From Xanthomonas cannabis pv. cannabis (GTDB taxonomy: Bacteria; Pseudomonadota; Gammaproteobacteria; Xanthomonadales; Xanthomonadaceae), in the NCBI RefSeq assembly GCF_000802365.1, contig NZ_JSZE01000006.1, positions 1 to 64,000 of the forward strand: a DNA stretch of 64,000 nt, read 5' to 3'. This document shows positions 46,116-56,839 of the stretch, piece by piece. The stretch's first letter is position 1. Each line of letters opens with the position of its first letter. The translations under genes were made by a program, and so were the position numbers. Under the pieces are notes generated by a model. It was not told the DNA's origin. It was given only the letters and a program-made list of their open reading frames with translations, and searched no databases.

Positions 46116-48076
46116 GCGCATGCCGGCTGAACGTGTTGGTCGCCGCGTTATCGGTGTTGCTGCTGCCGCGGTTGGCAAGCGCTGCAGATGCATCGCTGCT
46201 GCATCCCGTGTTCCAGGACCATGCGGTGCTACAGCGCGATGCGCCGATCCGCGTGTGGGGCGATGCGGCGCCGGGCGCACGTGTCACCGTGCAACTGGAG
46301 GCGCAACAGGTGCAGGCACGCGCGGACCGGCAAGGGCATTGGCAGGCACGCCTGCCCGCGCATGCGGCCGGCGGCCCGTATCGCCTGACGGCCAGCACTG
46401 CCGACGGTGCGATGCAGCAGATCGATGATGTACTGATCGGCGATGTGTGGCTGTGTTCGGGGCAGTCGAACATGGAGCTGCAGGTGCACCGCACGCTGGA
46501 TGCACGCAGCGAGATTGCCGACGCCGACCACCCCAGCATCCGCATGTTCAAGGTGCCCGCGCAATCCAGCCCAACCCCGCAACGCGGCTTCGGTGGCGTT
46601 GCAACGTGGCAGCGCACCACGCCGGAGACGGTGAAGGAGTTTTCTGCCGCGTGCTACTACTTCGCGCGTGAGTTGCAGAAGACCGTGGACGTGCCGATGG
46701 GCTTGATCAATGCCTCATGGGGCGGCTCGCAACTGCAGGCCTGGATCGGCGACGCGCCGCTGCGTGCGGCCGGCGACGATGGCCCTGCGCTGGACGTGCT
46801 GGCGCGTTACGCAACCGACCCGGTGGCGGCCGCGCCGCAGTGGGCCGCGCTGTGGGAAGCCTGGTGGCATGCGCATGGCGAAGGCGAACCGTGGCAGCCG
46901 GATGCGCCCGGCGACTGGCAGGGTGCACCGCCGGCACTGGGTGCATGGGACGACTGGGGCGTGCCGCAGCTGGTCGGCTTCAACGGCATGGTGTGGTACC
47001 GCACCAGCATCGAACTGACACCGGCACAGGCCGCGCAGGACGCGACGTTGTTGCTGGGGCCGGTGGACGAACTGGACCAGACCTGGGTCAACGGGCGCGG
47101 CGTGGGCAGCAGCTACGGTGCGGACCAGCCGCGTCGCTACGTGCTGCCGCGCGGACGACTGCGTGCCGGGCGCAACAGCATCGTGCTCAATGTGCTCAAC
47201 ACCTACCGGCGCGGCGGTTTGTTGGGCGATGCGCACTCGCGCGCACTGCAGTTTGCCGATGGCAGCATGCTGGCGTTGGATGCGCCATGGCAGTACCGCA
47301 TCGTGCCGCCGGCAGTGGGCACACCACCGCGAGCGCCGTGGTCGTCGGCTGCAGGGCTCACCACCTTGTACAACGGCATGATCGCCCCGCTCGGGCACCT
47401 GGGCCTGCGTGGGGTGCTGTGGTACCAGGGCGAATCCAATGCCGGCGATGCGGTGCATTACCCGGCATTGCTCAACGCATGGCAGCGCGATTGGCGACAG
47501 CGCTTCGGTGCGCAATTGCCGCTGCTGGTCGTGCAGCTGGCCAATTACGGCACGCCGCCCACCCAACCGACCGAAAGCGGTTGGGCGCAATTGCGCGAGG
47601 CGCAGCGGCGCTTCGTTGCCGACGATGCACACGCCGGGTTGGCGGTGGCGATCGATATCGGCGACCGCTACGACATCCATCCGGCCAACAAGCAGGAGCT
47701 GGGCCGGCGCCTGGCGCGTGCAGCGCGGCATGTGGTGTATGGCGAGGCGATCGCCCCGTCCGGCCCGGTGCCGCGCAGTGCTCATCGTGCGGGCGAGGAC
47801 GTGCGCATCGGCTTCGACGCTGTCGACACCACGCTGCTGAGTTACGGCACCGACGCGCCCATCAGCTTTGAGCTATGCGGCGAGGCTGCCGGCACCTGTC
47901 GCTATGCCAGCGCCACGCTGTCAGGGCGCGAGATCCAGCTGCGTGTTCCCGCCGGCCTGCAGGCCACCCGCGTGCGCTACTGCTGGGCCGACAGCCCGGT
48001 GTGCACGCTGTACGACCGCAGCGGCCTGCCGGCCGGCCCGTTCGAACGTCCCATTACCGCCACCCCTTCCCCCTGA
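46112..48076 (+). CDS. Exported SGNH-type carbohydrate acetylesterase (sialate O-acetylesterase family)
   Basis: The 654-residue protein has a signal peptide ([17 protein letters not shown]). An SGNH esterase domain carries Ser119 in [10 protein letters not shown] and the Asp521/His523 pair in [17 protein letters not shown] beta-sandwich inset occupies the middle ([20 protein letters not shown]), and [10 protein letters not shown] is a third family block. The family name refers to sialic acid, but in a xylan gene cluster the probable substrate is acetylated xylan fragments. It would act in the periplasm, clearing acetyl groups ahead of the glycosidases. GTG start at 46112, coupled to the GH67 stop. 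Confidence 0.85.
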   Translation: MSACRLNVLVAALSVLLLPRLASAADASLLHPVFQDHAVLQRDAPIRVWGDAAPGARVTVQLEAQQVQARADRQGHWQARLPAHAAGGPYRLTASTADGAMQQIDDVLIGDVWLCSGQSNMELQVHRTLDARSEIADADHPSIRMFKVPAQSSPTPQRGFGGVATWQRTTPETVKEFSAACYYFARELQKTVDVPMGLINASWGGSQLQAWIGDAPLRAAGDDGPALDVLARYATDPVAAAPQWAALWEAWWHAHGEGEPWQPDAPGDWQGAPPALGAWDDWGVPQLVGFNGMVWYRTSIELTPAQAAQDATLLLGPVDELDQTWVNGRGVGSSYGADQPRRYVLPRGRLRAGRNSIVLNVLNTYRRGGLLGDAHSRALQFADGSMLALDAPWQYRIVPPAVGTPPRAPWSSAAGLTTLYNGMIAPLGHLGLRGVLWYQGESNAGDAVHYPALLNAWQRDWRQRFGAQLPLLVVQLANYGTPPTQPTESGWAQLREAQRRFVADDAHAGLAVAIDIGDRYDIHPANKQELGRRLARAARHVVYGEAIAPSGPVPRSAHRAGEDVRIGFDAVDTTLLSYGTDAPISFELCGEAAGTCRYASATLSGREIQLRVPAGLQATRVRYCWADSPVCTLYDRSGLPAGPFERPITATPSP

Positions 48077-48087
48077 GCGAGATCACG

Positions 48088-49347
48088 ATGTCACAGACTC
48101 CCGACTCCCCTGCACCGCAGCAAGGTTCTGCCCGCGACCGCGAGATCGTCGAGGCGCGCGTCATCGTCACCTGCCCCGGGCGCAATTTCGTCACCTTGAA
48201 GATCCGCACCCGCTCGGGCATCACCGGGCTGGGCGATGCCACGCTCAACGGCCGTGAGCTGGCGGTGGCAGCGTACCTGCAGGAACATCTGGTGCCCAAC
48301 CTGATCGGCCGCGATGCCGGGCGCATCGAGGACATCTGGCAGTTCTTCTACCGCGGCGCGTATTGGCGGCGTGGCCCGGTGACCATGAGCGCGATTGCCG
48401 CAGTCGATGTCGCGTTGTGGGACATCCTGGGCAAGATGGCCGGCATGCCCTTGTATCAACTGCTCGGCGGGCGCTCGCGCGAAGGCGCGCTGGTGTACGG
48501 CCACGCCAACGGCCGCGATATCGCCGAAACCAGCGATGAAGTGGGCCGCTTCCGCGAGATGGGCTTCATCGCCATCCGCGCGCAATGCGGCGTGCCGGGC
48601 ATCAAGAAGACCTACGGTATTTCAGTGGGCGGCAAGCCCTACGAGCCGGCAGAAAGCGAACTGCCCACCGAGACGGTATGGTCCACGCCGCGCTATCTCG
48701 GCGTGGTGCCCAAGTTGTTCGAGCAATTGCGCAGCGACCATGGCGATGAGATCGAGCTGCTGCACGATGCGCACCACCGGCTCACCCCGATCGAAGCCGC
48801 GCGCCTGGGCCGCGACCTGGAGCCGTACCGGCTGTTCTGGCTGGAAGACGCCACCCCGGCGGAAAACCAGCGGGCGTTCGAGATCATTCGCCAGCACACC
48901 GTGACACCGCTGGCAGTGGGCGAGGTGTTCAACTCGATCTGGGACTGCAAGCACCTGATCGAGCAGCAGCTGATCGACTACATCCGCACCACCATTGTGC
49001 ATGCAGGTGGTATCACCCACGTGCGCCGGCTGGCGGACTTCGCCGCGCTGCACCAGGTGCGCACCGGCTTCCACGGCGCCACCGATCTGTCGCCAGTGTG
49101 CATGGGCGCAGCATTGCACTTCGACACCTGGGTGCCAAACTTCGGCATCCAGGAATACATGTTCCACTCCGACGAAGCCAACGCGGTGTTCCCGCATGAC
49201 TACACCTTCCGCGACGGCCGCCTGCACTGCGGCGAAACCCCCGGGCATGGCGTGGACATCGATGAAGACTTGGCCGCAAAGTATCCGTACGTGCCCAAGC
49301 AGTTACCCATCGCACGCCTGGAAGACGGCGCGATGTGGGACTGGTGA
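48088..49347 (+). CDS. manD: D-mannonate dehydratase, ManD-type (enolase superfamily)
   Basis: The 419-residue cytoplasmic enzyme belongs to the RspA/ManD group of the enolase superfamily. It has the N-terminal capping domain, the [12 protein letters not shown] segment characteristic of ManD, and metal-binding positions in [21 protein letters not shown] and [13 protein letters not shown]. It converts D-mannonate to 2-keto-3-deoxygluconate. In this cluster it would follow fructuronate reductase in using glucuronic acid released by GH67. Low-activity members of the group exist, so the efficient type is inferred from context. The stop overlaps the GH43 start. Confidence 0.88.
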   Translation: MSQTPDSPAPQQGSARDREIVEARVIVTCPGRNFVTLKIRTRSGITGLGDATLNGRELAVAAYLQEHLVPNLIGRDAGRIEDIWQFFYRGAYWRRGPVTMSAIAAVDVALWDILGKMAGMPLYQLLGGRSREGALVYGHANGRDIAETSDEVGRFREMGFIAIRAQCGVPGIKKTYGISVGGKPYEPAESELPTETVWSTPRYLGVVPKLFEQLRSDHGDEIELLHDAHHRLTPIEAARLGRDLEPYRLFWLEDATPAENQRAFEIIRQHTVTPLAVGEVFNSIWDCKHLIEQQLIDYIRTTIVHAGGITHVRRLADFAALHQVRTGFHGATDLSPVCMGAALHFDTWVPNFGIQEYMFHSDEANAVFPHDYTFRDGRLHCGETPGHGVDIDEDLAAKYPYVPKQLPIARLEDGAMWDW

Positions 49348-51056
49348 TGCGCCTGCTGCCGGCAGCACTGGTCCTGCTGATGGCTGCGCCGGCGCCTGCT
49401 GCGGCGCAGGCAACGGCAACGGCAGCGGCACCCACCGGCGTGGATGTCGCCTTTGATTGGTTCGACTACCGTGGCGACGATGCGGTGTTCGCAACTCCGC
49501 TGCCGGCCGGCCACTACCGCAACCCGATCCTGGCCGGCTTCTATCCGGACCCCAGCATCACCCGCGTGGGCGAGCGCTATTACCTGGTCAATTCCACGTT
49601 TGCGTACTTCCCGGCGATTCCGGTGTTTGAGAGCCGCGATCTGGTGCACTGGACGCAGATCGGCAATGTGGTCAAGCGCCGCGAGCAACTGGATTACGAC
49701 GGGTTGGGCGTGTCGCGCGGCATGTTCGCCGCCAGCATCCGCCACCACGCCGGGCGCTTTTACGTGGTGGGTACGTCGGTCGATAGCGGGGGCAACTTCA
49801 TCGCCAGTGCCAGCGACCCTGCGGGCCCGTGGTCGGCGCTGACCTGGCTGCCGGGTATCGACGGCATCGACCCCTCATTGTTCTTCGACACCGATGGCAG
49901 CGCCTACCTGCTCAACAACGGCCCACCGCAGGGCACGCCGTTGTACGAGGGCCATCGTGCGATCTGGATGCAGCGTTTCGACCTCGCCACCAAACAACCG
50001 GTCGGCCCGCGCAAGGTGCTGCTCAATGGCGGCGTGGATCTGGCCAGCAAGCCGATCTGGATCGAAGGCCCGCACCTGTATCAACGCGACGGGTGGTACT
50101 ACCTGTCCTGCGCCGAAGGCGGCACCGGGCCGCAGCATTCGCAGGTGGTCTTGCGTAGCCGCAACGTGTGGGGGCCGTATGCGCCCGCACCGAACAACCC
50201 CATCCTGACCCAACGCGACCTGCCGGCCGCGCGCGCGCAGCCAATCAGCAATGCCGGCCACGTGGATCTGGTGGACACGCCCGATGGGCAGTGGTGGGCG
50301 GTGTTTTTGGCCAGCCGCCCGTACGCCGGCGATCGCTACAACACCGGGCGCGAAACGTTTTTGCTGCCGGTGCAGTGGCGCGATGGCTGGCCCTCCATCC
50401 TGCCGGCGGGCCAGCCGATTCCCTACATCGCCAAGGCGCCCACCGGTGCAAAAACAGCGCGCGCCACGCAGGCGCCATTGGCGGGCAACTTCACCTGGCA
50501 TGACGGCTTCGACCACGCCACGCTGCAGCGCGAGTGGCTGAGCGTCCGCGTGCCCAAGAGCGAGGTGGCTGAGCTGCGCACGCGTGCAGGCTGGCTGACA
50601 CTGCATGCCGGCACGCAGGGGCTGGACAGCGCCGGCACGCCGGCCTTCCTCGCACGCCGCCAGCAACACACGCGCTTTACGGCAAGCACGGCGCTGGATG
50701 TGCCCGCACAGGCAGGCATCAGTGCGGGGCTGGCCGCGTTTCAACATTCCAACGCGTGGTATGCACTCGGCGTCCGTCGCGATGGCGATGCGCTGCAGGT
50801 GTTCCTGGACAAGCGCGATGGCGCCACCACCACCACGCTTGCGCAGACCCGCATTCCGGCAACCGCCCAGCTGCGCCTGCAGATCAGCGGCGATGGCGGC
50901 GCGTACAGCTTCGCCTTCGATGCCGATGGCCGCGGCTGGCAATCGCTCCGCCGCAACGACGATGCCGGCTTTCTCAGTACCGAACAGGCCGGCGGCTTCG
51001 TCGGCAGCATGATCGGGCCGTTCGCCCAATCGCACCCCGACCGCCAACAGGACTGA
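49347..51056 (+). CDS. GH43 beta-xylosidase/alpha-arabinofuranosidase
   Basis: The 569-residue protein has a signal peptide ([20 protein letters not shown]) and a five-bladed GH43 catalytic domain. The triad is visible as Asp68 (FYPDPSITR), Asp175 (GIDPSLFFD) and Glu240 (WIEGPHLYQ). A C-terminal beta-sandwich (from about residue 380) resembles the accessory module of xylosidase-type members. It should release xylose or arabinose from xylan fragments in the periplasm; which sugar cannot be settled here. The ATG at 49347 uses the last base of the manD stop. Confidence 0.9.
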   Translation: MRLLPAALVLLMAAPAPAAAQATATAAAPTGVDVAFDWFDYRGDDAVFATPLPAGHYRNPILAGFYPDPSITRVGERYYLVNSTFAYFPAIPVFESRDLVHWTQIGNVVKRREQLDYDGLGVSRGMFAASIRHHAGRFYVVGTSVDSGGNFIASASDPAGPWSALTWLPGIDGIDPSLFFDTDGSAYLLNNGPPQGTPLYEGHRAIWMQRFDLATKQPVGPRKVLLNGGVDLASKPIWIEGPHLYQRDGWYYLSCAEGGTGPQHSQVVLRSRNVWGPYAPAPNNPILTQRDLPAARAQPISNAGHVDLVDTPDGQWWAVFLASRPYAGDRYNTGRETFLLPVQWRDGWPSILPAGQPIPYIAKAPTGAKTARATQAPLAGNFTWHDGFDHATLQREWLSVRVPKSEVAELRTRAGWLTLHAGTQGLDSAGTPAFLARRQQHTRFTASTALDVPAQAGISAGLAAFQHSNAWYALGVRRDGDALQVFLDKRDGATTTTLAQTRIPATAQLRLQISGDGGAYSFAFDADGRGWQSLRRNDDAGFLSTEQAGGFVGSMIGPFAQSHPDRQQD

Positions 51057-51058
51057 CC

Positions 51059-53734
51059 ATGCCCTCCTACCCGCCCGCCCGTTTCCGCTCGCTCGCACAC
51101 GGCGTCCTGCTCGTACTCGGGTGCGCCGCAGGCGCTGCCCAGGCCGCCACACCACCGCCGTATCTGGACACGCAACGCAGCTTCGACGCGCGCGCCGCCG
51201 ATCTGGTGGCGCGCATGACGCTGGAAGAAAAGGCCGCGCAGATGCAGAACGCTGCGCCCGCCATCCCGCGCCTGCAGGTGCCGGCCTACGATTGGTGGAA
51301 CGAAGCGCTGCACGGCGTGGCGCGCGCCGGCGGTGCCACGGTGTTTCCGCAGGCGATCGGGTTGGCAGCCACCTTCGACACGCCGTTGATGGCCGAGGTG
51401 GCCACCGCCATCGGCGACGAAGCGCGCGCCAAGCACCACGCGTTTCTGGCGCGCGGCGAGCACAAGCGCTATCAGGGGCTCACGTTCTGGTCGCCGAACA
51501 TCAACATCTTCCGCGACCCGCGCTGGGGCCGCGGGCAGGAAACCTACGGCGAAGACCCATTTCTCACCGCACGCATGGGCGTGACCTTCGTGCAGGGCCT
51601 GCAGGCGCAGCAGGGGCCGTACCGCAAGCTCGATGCCACCGCCAAGCACTTCGCCGTGCACAGCGGCCCGGAGGCTGACCGCCATCACTTCGATGTACAC
51701 CCCAGCGAGCGCGATCTCTACGAGACCTATCTGCCGGCGTTTCAGGCCCTGGTGCAGGAAGGCAAGGTTGCTGCAGTGATGGGCGCCTATAACCGCGTCA
51801 ATGGCGAGTCCGCCTCGGCCAGCACCCGGCTGGAAGGCATCCTGCGCCGCGATTGGGGCTTCGATGGCTATATCGTCAGCGACTGCGCCGCCATCCGCGA
51901 TATCTGGCAGAACCACAAGATCGTGCCCACGCCCGAAGCGGCGGCCGCACTCGGCGTCAAGCACGGCACCGACCTGGATTGCGGCGACACCTACGCCGCG
52001 TTGCCGGCAGCGGTGCGTGCCGGCTTGATCGAGGAGGCCAGCATCGACACCGCGCTCAAGCGGCTGATGACCTCACGCATGCGGCTGGGCATGTTCGACC
52101 CGCCGGCCAAGGTGCCGTGGGCGCAGATTCCTGCATCAGCCAATCAATCGCCAGAGCACGATGCACTGGCCCGCCGCACCGCGCGTGAATCGCTGGTGCT
52201 GCTGAAGAACGACGGCCTGCTGCCGCTCAAACCCACGCTCAAGCGCATCGCCGTGATCGGCCCCACCGCCGACGACCCGATGTCGCTGCTGGGCAATTAC
52301 TACGGCACGCCGGCCGCGCCGGTCACCATCCTGCAAGGCATCCGCGACGCCGCACCGCAGACGCAGGTGGTCTACGCGCGCGGCAGCGACCTGGTGGAAG
52401 GGCGCGAAGACCCCAATGCCGCGGCACCGATCGACACCCGCTATCTGCGCCCGGCACCGGATGCCAAGCAGAACGGCCTCACCGGTGAATACTTCCGTGG
52501 ACGTGCGTTGGTCGGCCAGCCGGTGCTGACCCGCATCGACCCGCGTATCGCCTTCCGCTGGGACCGCAATGCGCCCACCGACGATGCCGTCGGCCGCGGT
52601 GAACTGCAGGCCGATCAAGCGCTGGCCAAGGACGACTTCAGCGTGCGTTGGCATGGCCAGTTGCTGCCGCCGGTCTCGGGCACGTACGACCTGCAGATTG
52701 CCGCCGACGATGGCGTGCGCCTGTACCTGGACGGCAAGTTGCTCATCGATCAGTGGAGCGATGCACCGCGCATGCGCGGCGGCACTGCCAGCGTGGCGCT
52801 GGAAGGCGGCAAGGCCTACGACCTGCGCGTGGAGTATTACGAAGCCACCCGCGATGCCGGGGTGCGCCTGGCCTGGCGCATGCCCGGCGCCAAACCGCCG
52901 CTGCAGGAAGCGGTGGACGCCGCACGTAATGCCGAGGTAGTGGTGTTCGTCGGCGGCCTCACCGGCGATGTCGAGGGCGAAGAAATGGACGTCAATTATC
53001 CCGGCTTTGCCGGTGGCGACCGCACCGACACGCGCTTGCCCAAGCCGCAGCGCGAGCTGCTGCAGGCGCTGCAGGCCACCGGCACGCCGGTGGTGGTGGT
53101 GCTGACCACCGGCTCGGCGCTGGCCATCGACTGGGCGCAGCAACACGTGCCCGCCATCCTGCTGGCCTGGTACCCCGGCCAGCGCGGCGGCAGCGCGGTG
53201 GGCGATGTGCTGTTCGGCCAGGCCAGCCCCGGTGGTCGCCTGCCGATCACCTTCTACAAGGGAGACGAGCGCCTGCCGGCCTTCGACGACTACGCCATGC
53301 GCGGGCGCACCTATCGTTACTTCGCTGGCGCACCGCTGTATCCATTTGGGCATGGCTTGTCGTATACGCAGTTCGCTTATTCCACCGTGCAGCTTGATCG
53401 CAAAACCGTGGCCGCCGACAGCACGCTCACGGCAACGGTCACATTGAAGAACACCGGCCAACGCGCAGGCGACGAAGTGGTGCAGCTGTATCTGCAGCCG
53501 TTGAAGCCACAACGCGAACGCGCCATCAAGGAACTCCGCGGCTTCCAACGCATCAGCCTGCAGCCGGGCGAACAACGCGAGGTGCGCTTCACCATCAAGG
53601 CGCGGGACGCGCTGCGCATCTATGACGACCAGCGCAAGGCGTACGCCGTGGATCCGGGCGCCTACGAGGTGCAGATCGGCGCCTCCAGCAGCGACATCCG
53701 CAGCAAGCAACGCTTCACCGTCACCGACAAGTAA
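51059..53734 (+). CDS. xyl3A: GH3 beta-xylosidase/beta-glucosidase with PA14 insert
   Basis: The 891-residue exported enzyme has a signal peptide (SLAHGVLLVLGCAAGAAQA). The GH3 catalytic barrel carries nucleophile Asp275 in YIVSDCAAI. An alpha/beta sandwich is interrupted by a PA14 domain (from about residue 480, GLTGEYFRGRALVGQP to about 620), and a fibronectin-III-like domain lies at the C-terminus (GDEVVQLYLQPL). The nucleophile region and the locus favour action on xylo-oligosaccharides, yielding xylose; glucosidase activity is an alternative. The ATG at 51059 follows the GH43 stop by two bases. Confidence 0.92.
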   Translation: MPSYPPARFRSLAHGVLLVLGCAAGAAQAATPPPYLDTQRSFDARAADLVARMTLEEKAAQMQNAAPAIPRLQVPAYDWWNEALHGVARAGGATVFPQAIGLAATFDTPLMAEVATAIGDEARAKHHAFLARGEHKRYQGLTFWSPNINIFRDPRWGRGQETYGEDPFLTARMGVTFVQGLQAQQGPYRKLDATAKHFAVHSGPEADRHHFDVHPSERDLYETYLPAFQALVQEGKVAAVMGAYNRVNGESASASTRLEGILRRDWGFDGYIVSDCAAIRDIWQNHKIVPTPEAAAALGVKHGTDLDCGDTYAALPAAVRAGLIEEASIDTALKRLMTSRMRLGMFDPPAKVPWAQIPASANQSPEHDALARRTARESLVLLKNDGLLPLKPTLKRIAVIGPTADDPMSLLGNYYGTPAAPVTILQGIRDAAPQTQVVYARGSDLVEGREDPNAAAPIDTRYLRPAPDAKQNGLTGEYFRGRALVGQPVLTRIDPRIAFRWDRNAPTDDAVGRGELQADQALAKDDFSVRWHGQLLPPVSGTYDLQIAADDGVRLYLDGKLLIDQWSDAPRMRGGTASVALEGGKAYDLRVEYYEATRDAGVRLAWRMPGAKPPLQEAVDAARNAEVVVFVGGLTGDVEGEEMDVNYPGFAGGDRTDTRLPKPQRELLQALQATGTPVVVVLTTGSALAIDWAQQHVPAILLAWYPGQRGGSAVGDVLFGQASPGGRLPITFYKGDERLPAFDDYAMRGRTYRYFAGAPLYPFGHGLSYTQFAYSTVQLDRKTVAADSTLTATVTLKNTGQRAGDEVVQLYLQPLKPQRERAIKELRGFQRISLQPGEQREVRFTIKARDALRIYDDQRKAYAVDPGAYEVQIGASSSDIRSKQRFTVTDK

Positions 53735-53763
53735 TGGCGCCCCCAGAAGCCGCCGTGCAAAGC

Positions 53764-53800
53764 CCCTTTCCCTCCGGGAGAGGGGTTGGGCTGAGGTTAC
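53764..53800. repeat. Short palindromic repeat fragment between GH3 and uxuB
   Basis: CCCCTTTCCCTCCGGGAGAG followed by GGGTTGGGCTGAGG matches one end of the glyQ-glyS repeats. It lies within an otherwise unmarked 111-base gap. It may weaken but need not end the operon. Confidence 0.6.
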
Positions 53801-53845
53801 GGCCACTAGGCGAACTTGCAGCACCCCACGATTAAAAGAAACCCC

Positions 53846-55318
53846 ATGCCAATCCCCACGCTCTCCATCGCAGCACTCGCTCACCTACCCACCCCCGTTC
53901 TCACCCCAAGCTACGACCTAAAACACACGACCATCGGCATCGTGCATCTGGGCGCAGGCGCCTTCCATCGCGCCCACCAGGCCGTCTATATCGACGACCT
54001 ACTCGCCGAAGACCCCACCTGGGCCATCTGCGCCGTTTCCTTGCATAGCCCGCACGTGCGCAATGCGCTGCGTCCACAAGATGGGCTCTACACCCTGGCC
54101 TTGCTCGACGAACAGCCGCAACAACGTGTCATCGGCGCCATCCGCGAGCTGCTCTGCGCGGCCGACGAACAATCTGCCGTGCTCGCACGCCTGGCCGACC
54201 CTGCCGTCCGCCTGGTCACGCTCACCGTCACCGAGAAGGGTTATTGCCTGGCCGGCGACACGCTCGACCTGACCCATCCCGACATCGTCCACGACATCGC
54301 CCACCCCGCAGCGCCCCGCAGCGCCATCGGCTATCTCGTCGCGGGGCTCCAGCAGCGCATGCACGACGGCACTGCGCCATTCACCGTGCTCAGCTGCGAT
54401 AACCTGGCCGACAACGGCGTGCTGCTGCAGCGCGCCGTGGTGCGGCTTGCGGAACAACATGACCGCGCGCTCGCAGCCTGGATCGCGCAACACGTTGCCT
54501 TCCCGCGCTCGATGGTGGACAGCATCACGCCCGCTACCGATGACGCGCTGCGTGCGCAACTGCAAGACCAGCTCGGCGTGCACGATGCCTGGCCCATCCA
54601 GCGCGAGCGTTATAGCCAATGGGTGATCGAAGATCGTTTCTGCAACGGTCGCCCTGCATTCGAGCGCGCCGGCGTCACCCTGAGCGAGGACATCGCCGGC
54701 TATGCACGCGCAAAGCTGCGCCTGCTCAACGGCCCGCACTCTGCACTCGCCTACCTCGGCAGCCTGCTTGAATTGGAAACCGTCGCCGATGCCATGCGCA
54801 ACCGGCAACTGGCTACATTTGTCGAAGCCCTGATGCGCGATGACATCGCCCCCACGCTACAACCGATGCAAGGCTTCGATGCGCAGCAGTACGTCGACGC
54901 CATCCTGGCCCGCTTCCGCAACCCCGCCATCCGCCACCTGCTCGCCCAGATCGCCTGGGACGGCTCGCAGAAGATTCCGGTACGCCTGCTCGGCACGATC
55001 GGCGACGCGCTGGCCGCCGGGCGCCCGATCGACCGTGCATGCCTTCCGGTCGCCGCCTGGTTGCATTTCGTGCGCAGGCAGGCATGCATTGGCGTGGCGC
55101 TAGTCGACCCCTTGAACGATGCCCTGGGCGCGCTTGGACGCGCAGCCACTGGCGATGCCGCCGCTGATGTCGCGCGTTTTCTCGCGCTGGACGCAGTATT
55201 TGGCACGCTGGCTGCAGATTCGCGCTTCGCCGATGCGCTGGCGAAAGCCTATCTCGCCTTGGGTGATGCCACACCGGGCCAAGTGGAGACCATGCTTGCC
55301 TCGCTGGAGGCCGGTTGA
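53846..55318 (+). CDS. uxuB: D-fructuronate reductase (mannonate oxidoreductase), mannitol dehydrogenase family
   Basis: The 490-residue NAD-dependent enzyme reduces D-fructuronate to D-mannonate. It has the N-terminal nucleotide fold (IGIVHLGAGAFHRAHQAVYI) and the catalytic domain with SMVDSITPATDD and the lysine helix (ARAKLRLLNGPHSALAYLG). It supplies the substrate for the mannonate dehydratase encoded upstream. The isomerase UxaC for the preceding step is not in the window. Another polyol as substrate is possible but less likely given the locus. The ATG at 53846 is chosen; an in-frame CAG-rich leader upstream is not needed. Confidence 0.9.
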   Translation: MPIPTLSIAALAHLPTPVLTPSYDLKHTTIGIVHLGAGAFHRAHQAVYIDDLLAEDPTWAICAVSLHSPHVRNALRPQDGLYTLALLDEQPQQRVIGAIRELLCAADEQSAVLARLADPAVRLVTLTVTEKGYCLAGDTLDLTHPDIVHDIAHPAAPRSAIGYLVAGLQQRMHDGTAPFTVLSCDNLADNGVLLQRAVVRLAEQHDRALAAWIAQHVAFPRSMVDSITPATDDALRAQLQDQLGVHDAWPIQRERYSQWVIEDRFCNGRPAFERAGVTLSEDIAGYARAKLRLLNGPHSALAYLGSLLELETVADAMRNRQLATFVEALMRDDIAPTLQPMQGFDAQQYVDAILARFRNPAIRHLLAQIAWDGSQKIPVRLLGTIGDALAAGRPIDRACLPVAAWLHFVRRQACIGVALVDPLNDALGALGRAATGDAAADVARFLALDAVFGTLAADSRFADALAKAYLALGDATPGQVETMLASLEAG

Positions 55319-55518
55319 GCGACGTTGCATCCTGGCAACGGTGGCTGATGTGTGTGCTGCGCACCGCACATGCCGCGCCGCGCAGGAGCGGCCCACCTGC
55401 CATCGGTGCGCCTCTCCACCACGCGTAGAGGCGCCCGATGGTTCCTGCGTGCCGCTGCGCGCTCGACGTGCGTGCTGCCGCAGACCTGGCTCACACAGCC
55501 CGGCGATTGCGGCGCGTG

Positions 55519-55911
55519 TCAGCGACCGGCAATGACCTGCCCGATCCGCAGCAGGTTGCCGCTCTCGTCCACGATCGCAAATTCGCGCATGCCCCAGGGC
55601 TTGTCGGCAAGCGGGTCGATGCGCGGGATGCCTTGCGCCGGGAGCCCTGCCGCCTGCAGTGCGGCGTAGACGTCATCCACGTTGCCCACCCGCAGGTAAC
55701 AGCCCGCATAGCACGCGGCCGGGTCGAGATCCGGGTGCGCAAAGAAATGCAGCTCCACCGCGCCACGTCGCAAGATTGCATAGCCCGCATCATGCGCATG
55801 CGCATCGCCTTCGAAGCCAAGTCGGCGATAGAAGGCCAGGGTCTGCGCAATCGCGCGGCTGGGCAGGATCGGAATGGTCTGGTCGGCGGCGTTGGCCTGG
55901 GCGTTCATCAT
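55519..55911 (-). CDS. VOC-superfamily protein (bleomycin-resistance/glyoxalase fold)
   Basis: The 130-residue protein shows the paired beta-alpha-beta-beta-beta modules of the VOC fold: TIPILPSRAIAQTLAFYRRL at the start and FAIVDESGNLLRIGQ near the end. Members of this small subgroup bind and inactivate bleomycin-like drugs or are divergent. The ligand is not known here. It begins with two consecutive ATG codons (55911, 55908). Confidence 0.85.
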   Translation of the reverse strand: MMNAQANAADQTIPILPSRAIAQTLAFYRRLGFEGDAHAHDAGYAILRRGAVELHFFAHPDLDPAACYAGCYLRVGNVDDVYAALQAAGLPAQGIPRIDPLADKPWGMREFAIVDESGNLLRIGQVIAGR

Positions 55912-56027
55912 CGACTCGTCGGCTGCGGGATCGGGTACACGCCGCTACGGTACTCCCTGGACACACGAGCCGCTTGGATCCGCGTGCATCGCAGACGTCA
56001 GCAGCCCGGGCAACGGCTTGCGCCCGA

Positions 56028-56456
56028 TCATGCTGCGCGGCCGCCATGCAGCGCGGCGGGTTTGTTGAACAGACGGATCAACACCACGACGAGCAGGACC
56101 GCAAAACTCAACTCCCAGACATAGAACGCGGCGCCCACGTGGTCGATCATGACCTGATGGCCCGCCTCGTTCTTGTCGAACCGGGTTGCGCGAAAGGTAT
56201 CCAGTCCGATCAGGCAGGCCGCCACCAACAGGGCCGCCGCCATCTTGTCCACCTTGAGGCCATAGCAGAGCCACGCCAGCCAATACAGCGGGTTACTCAT
56301 CCAGGCGATGCACTGGCCGTCGACCACCTGCATCCAGCCGAGCAGCAGAATGGCAAAGCCCCCCAGGTGTTCATCGCCGCCATGCAATGCAGGAAGGCAA
56401 AGCGCAACAACGTATAGCAGGGCCGACAACACGAGCAGAAAGCGCTTCACAAGCAT
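56028..56456 (-). CDS. Small hypothetical membrane protein
   Basis: The 142-residue protein has about four hydrophobic segments (RFLLVLSALLYVVALCLPAL; GGFAILLLGWMQVVDG; KMAAALLVAACLIGL; LSFAVLLVVVLIRLF). It probably sits in the inner membrane. I do not recognise a characterised family. The ATG at 56456 begins the first helix with a lysine-arginine pair just before it. Confidence 0.7.
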   Translation of the reverse strand: MLVKRFLLVLSALLYVVALCLPALHGGDEHLGGFAILLLGWMQVVDGQCIAWMSNPLYWLAWLCYGLKVDKMAAALLVAACLIGLDTFRATRFDKNEAGHQVMIDHVGAAFYVWELSFAVLLVVVLIRLFNKPAALHGGRAA

Positions 56457-56680
56457 CCTTGTTTGAGTCTGGCCTGTGTGCGCTCGCGCGTCTGTCACTT
56501 CAGACGGCGTCCGCAACAGCCACGGGTGTCCACTATAGACACTCGCTGCAGACTTTTGCGCGGTGCGCCGCTGCTTCCGACGGCATCAGCGGCAGATTGG
56601 GATGGCAGGGGCTTCGACCGGGCGCGTCGCCATGACATGCTTGAGCCCCAACCATCCAGCCCCCAGAATCTGGCCTCGAC

Positions 56681-56839
56681 ATGGCAACTCCCAAGAAGCA
56701 GAACCTGCCGGAAAAGGTCTGCGTGCAATGCGGACGGCCGTTTTGTTGGCGCAAGAAGTGGGAGAAGGTCTGGGACGAAGTGAAATATTGTTCGGATCGA
56801 TGCCGCGGCGATCGCAAGCGGCAACGCACCTCGTATTAG
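56681..56839 (+). CDS. DUF2256 small cysteine-rich protein
   Basis: The 52-residue protein is missed easily because of its size. It has the DUF2256 pattern: [20 protein letters not shown], followed by VKYCSDRCR. The four cysteines probably bind one zinc ion. The function is unknown, though the family is widespread and often found near photolyase/cryptochrome-type or DNA-related genes. It has its own clear frame with ATG at 56681 and TAG at 56837. Confidence 0.85.
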   Translation: MATPKKQNLPEKVCVQCGRPFCWRKKWEKVWDEVKYCSDRCRGDRKRQRTSY

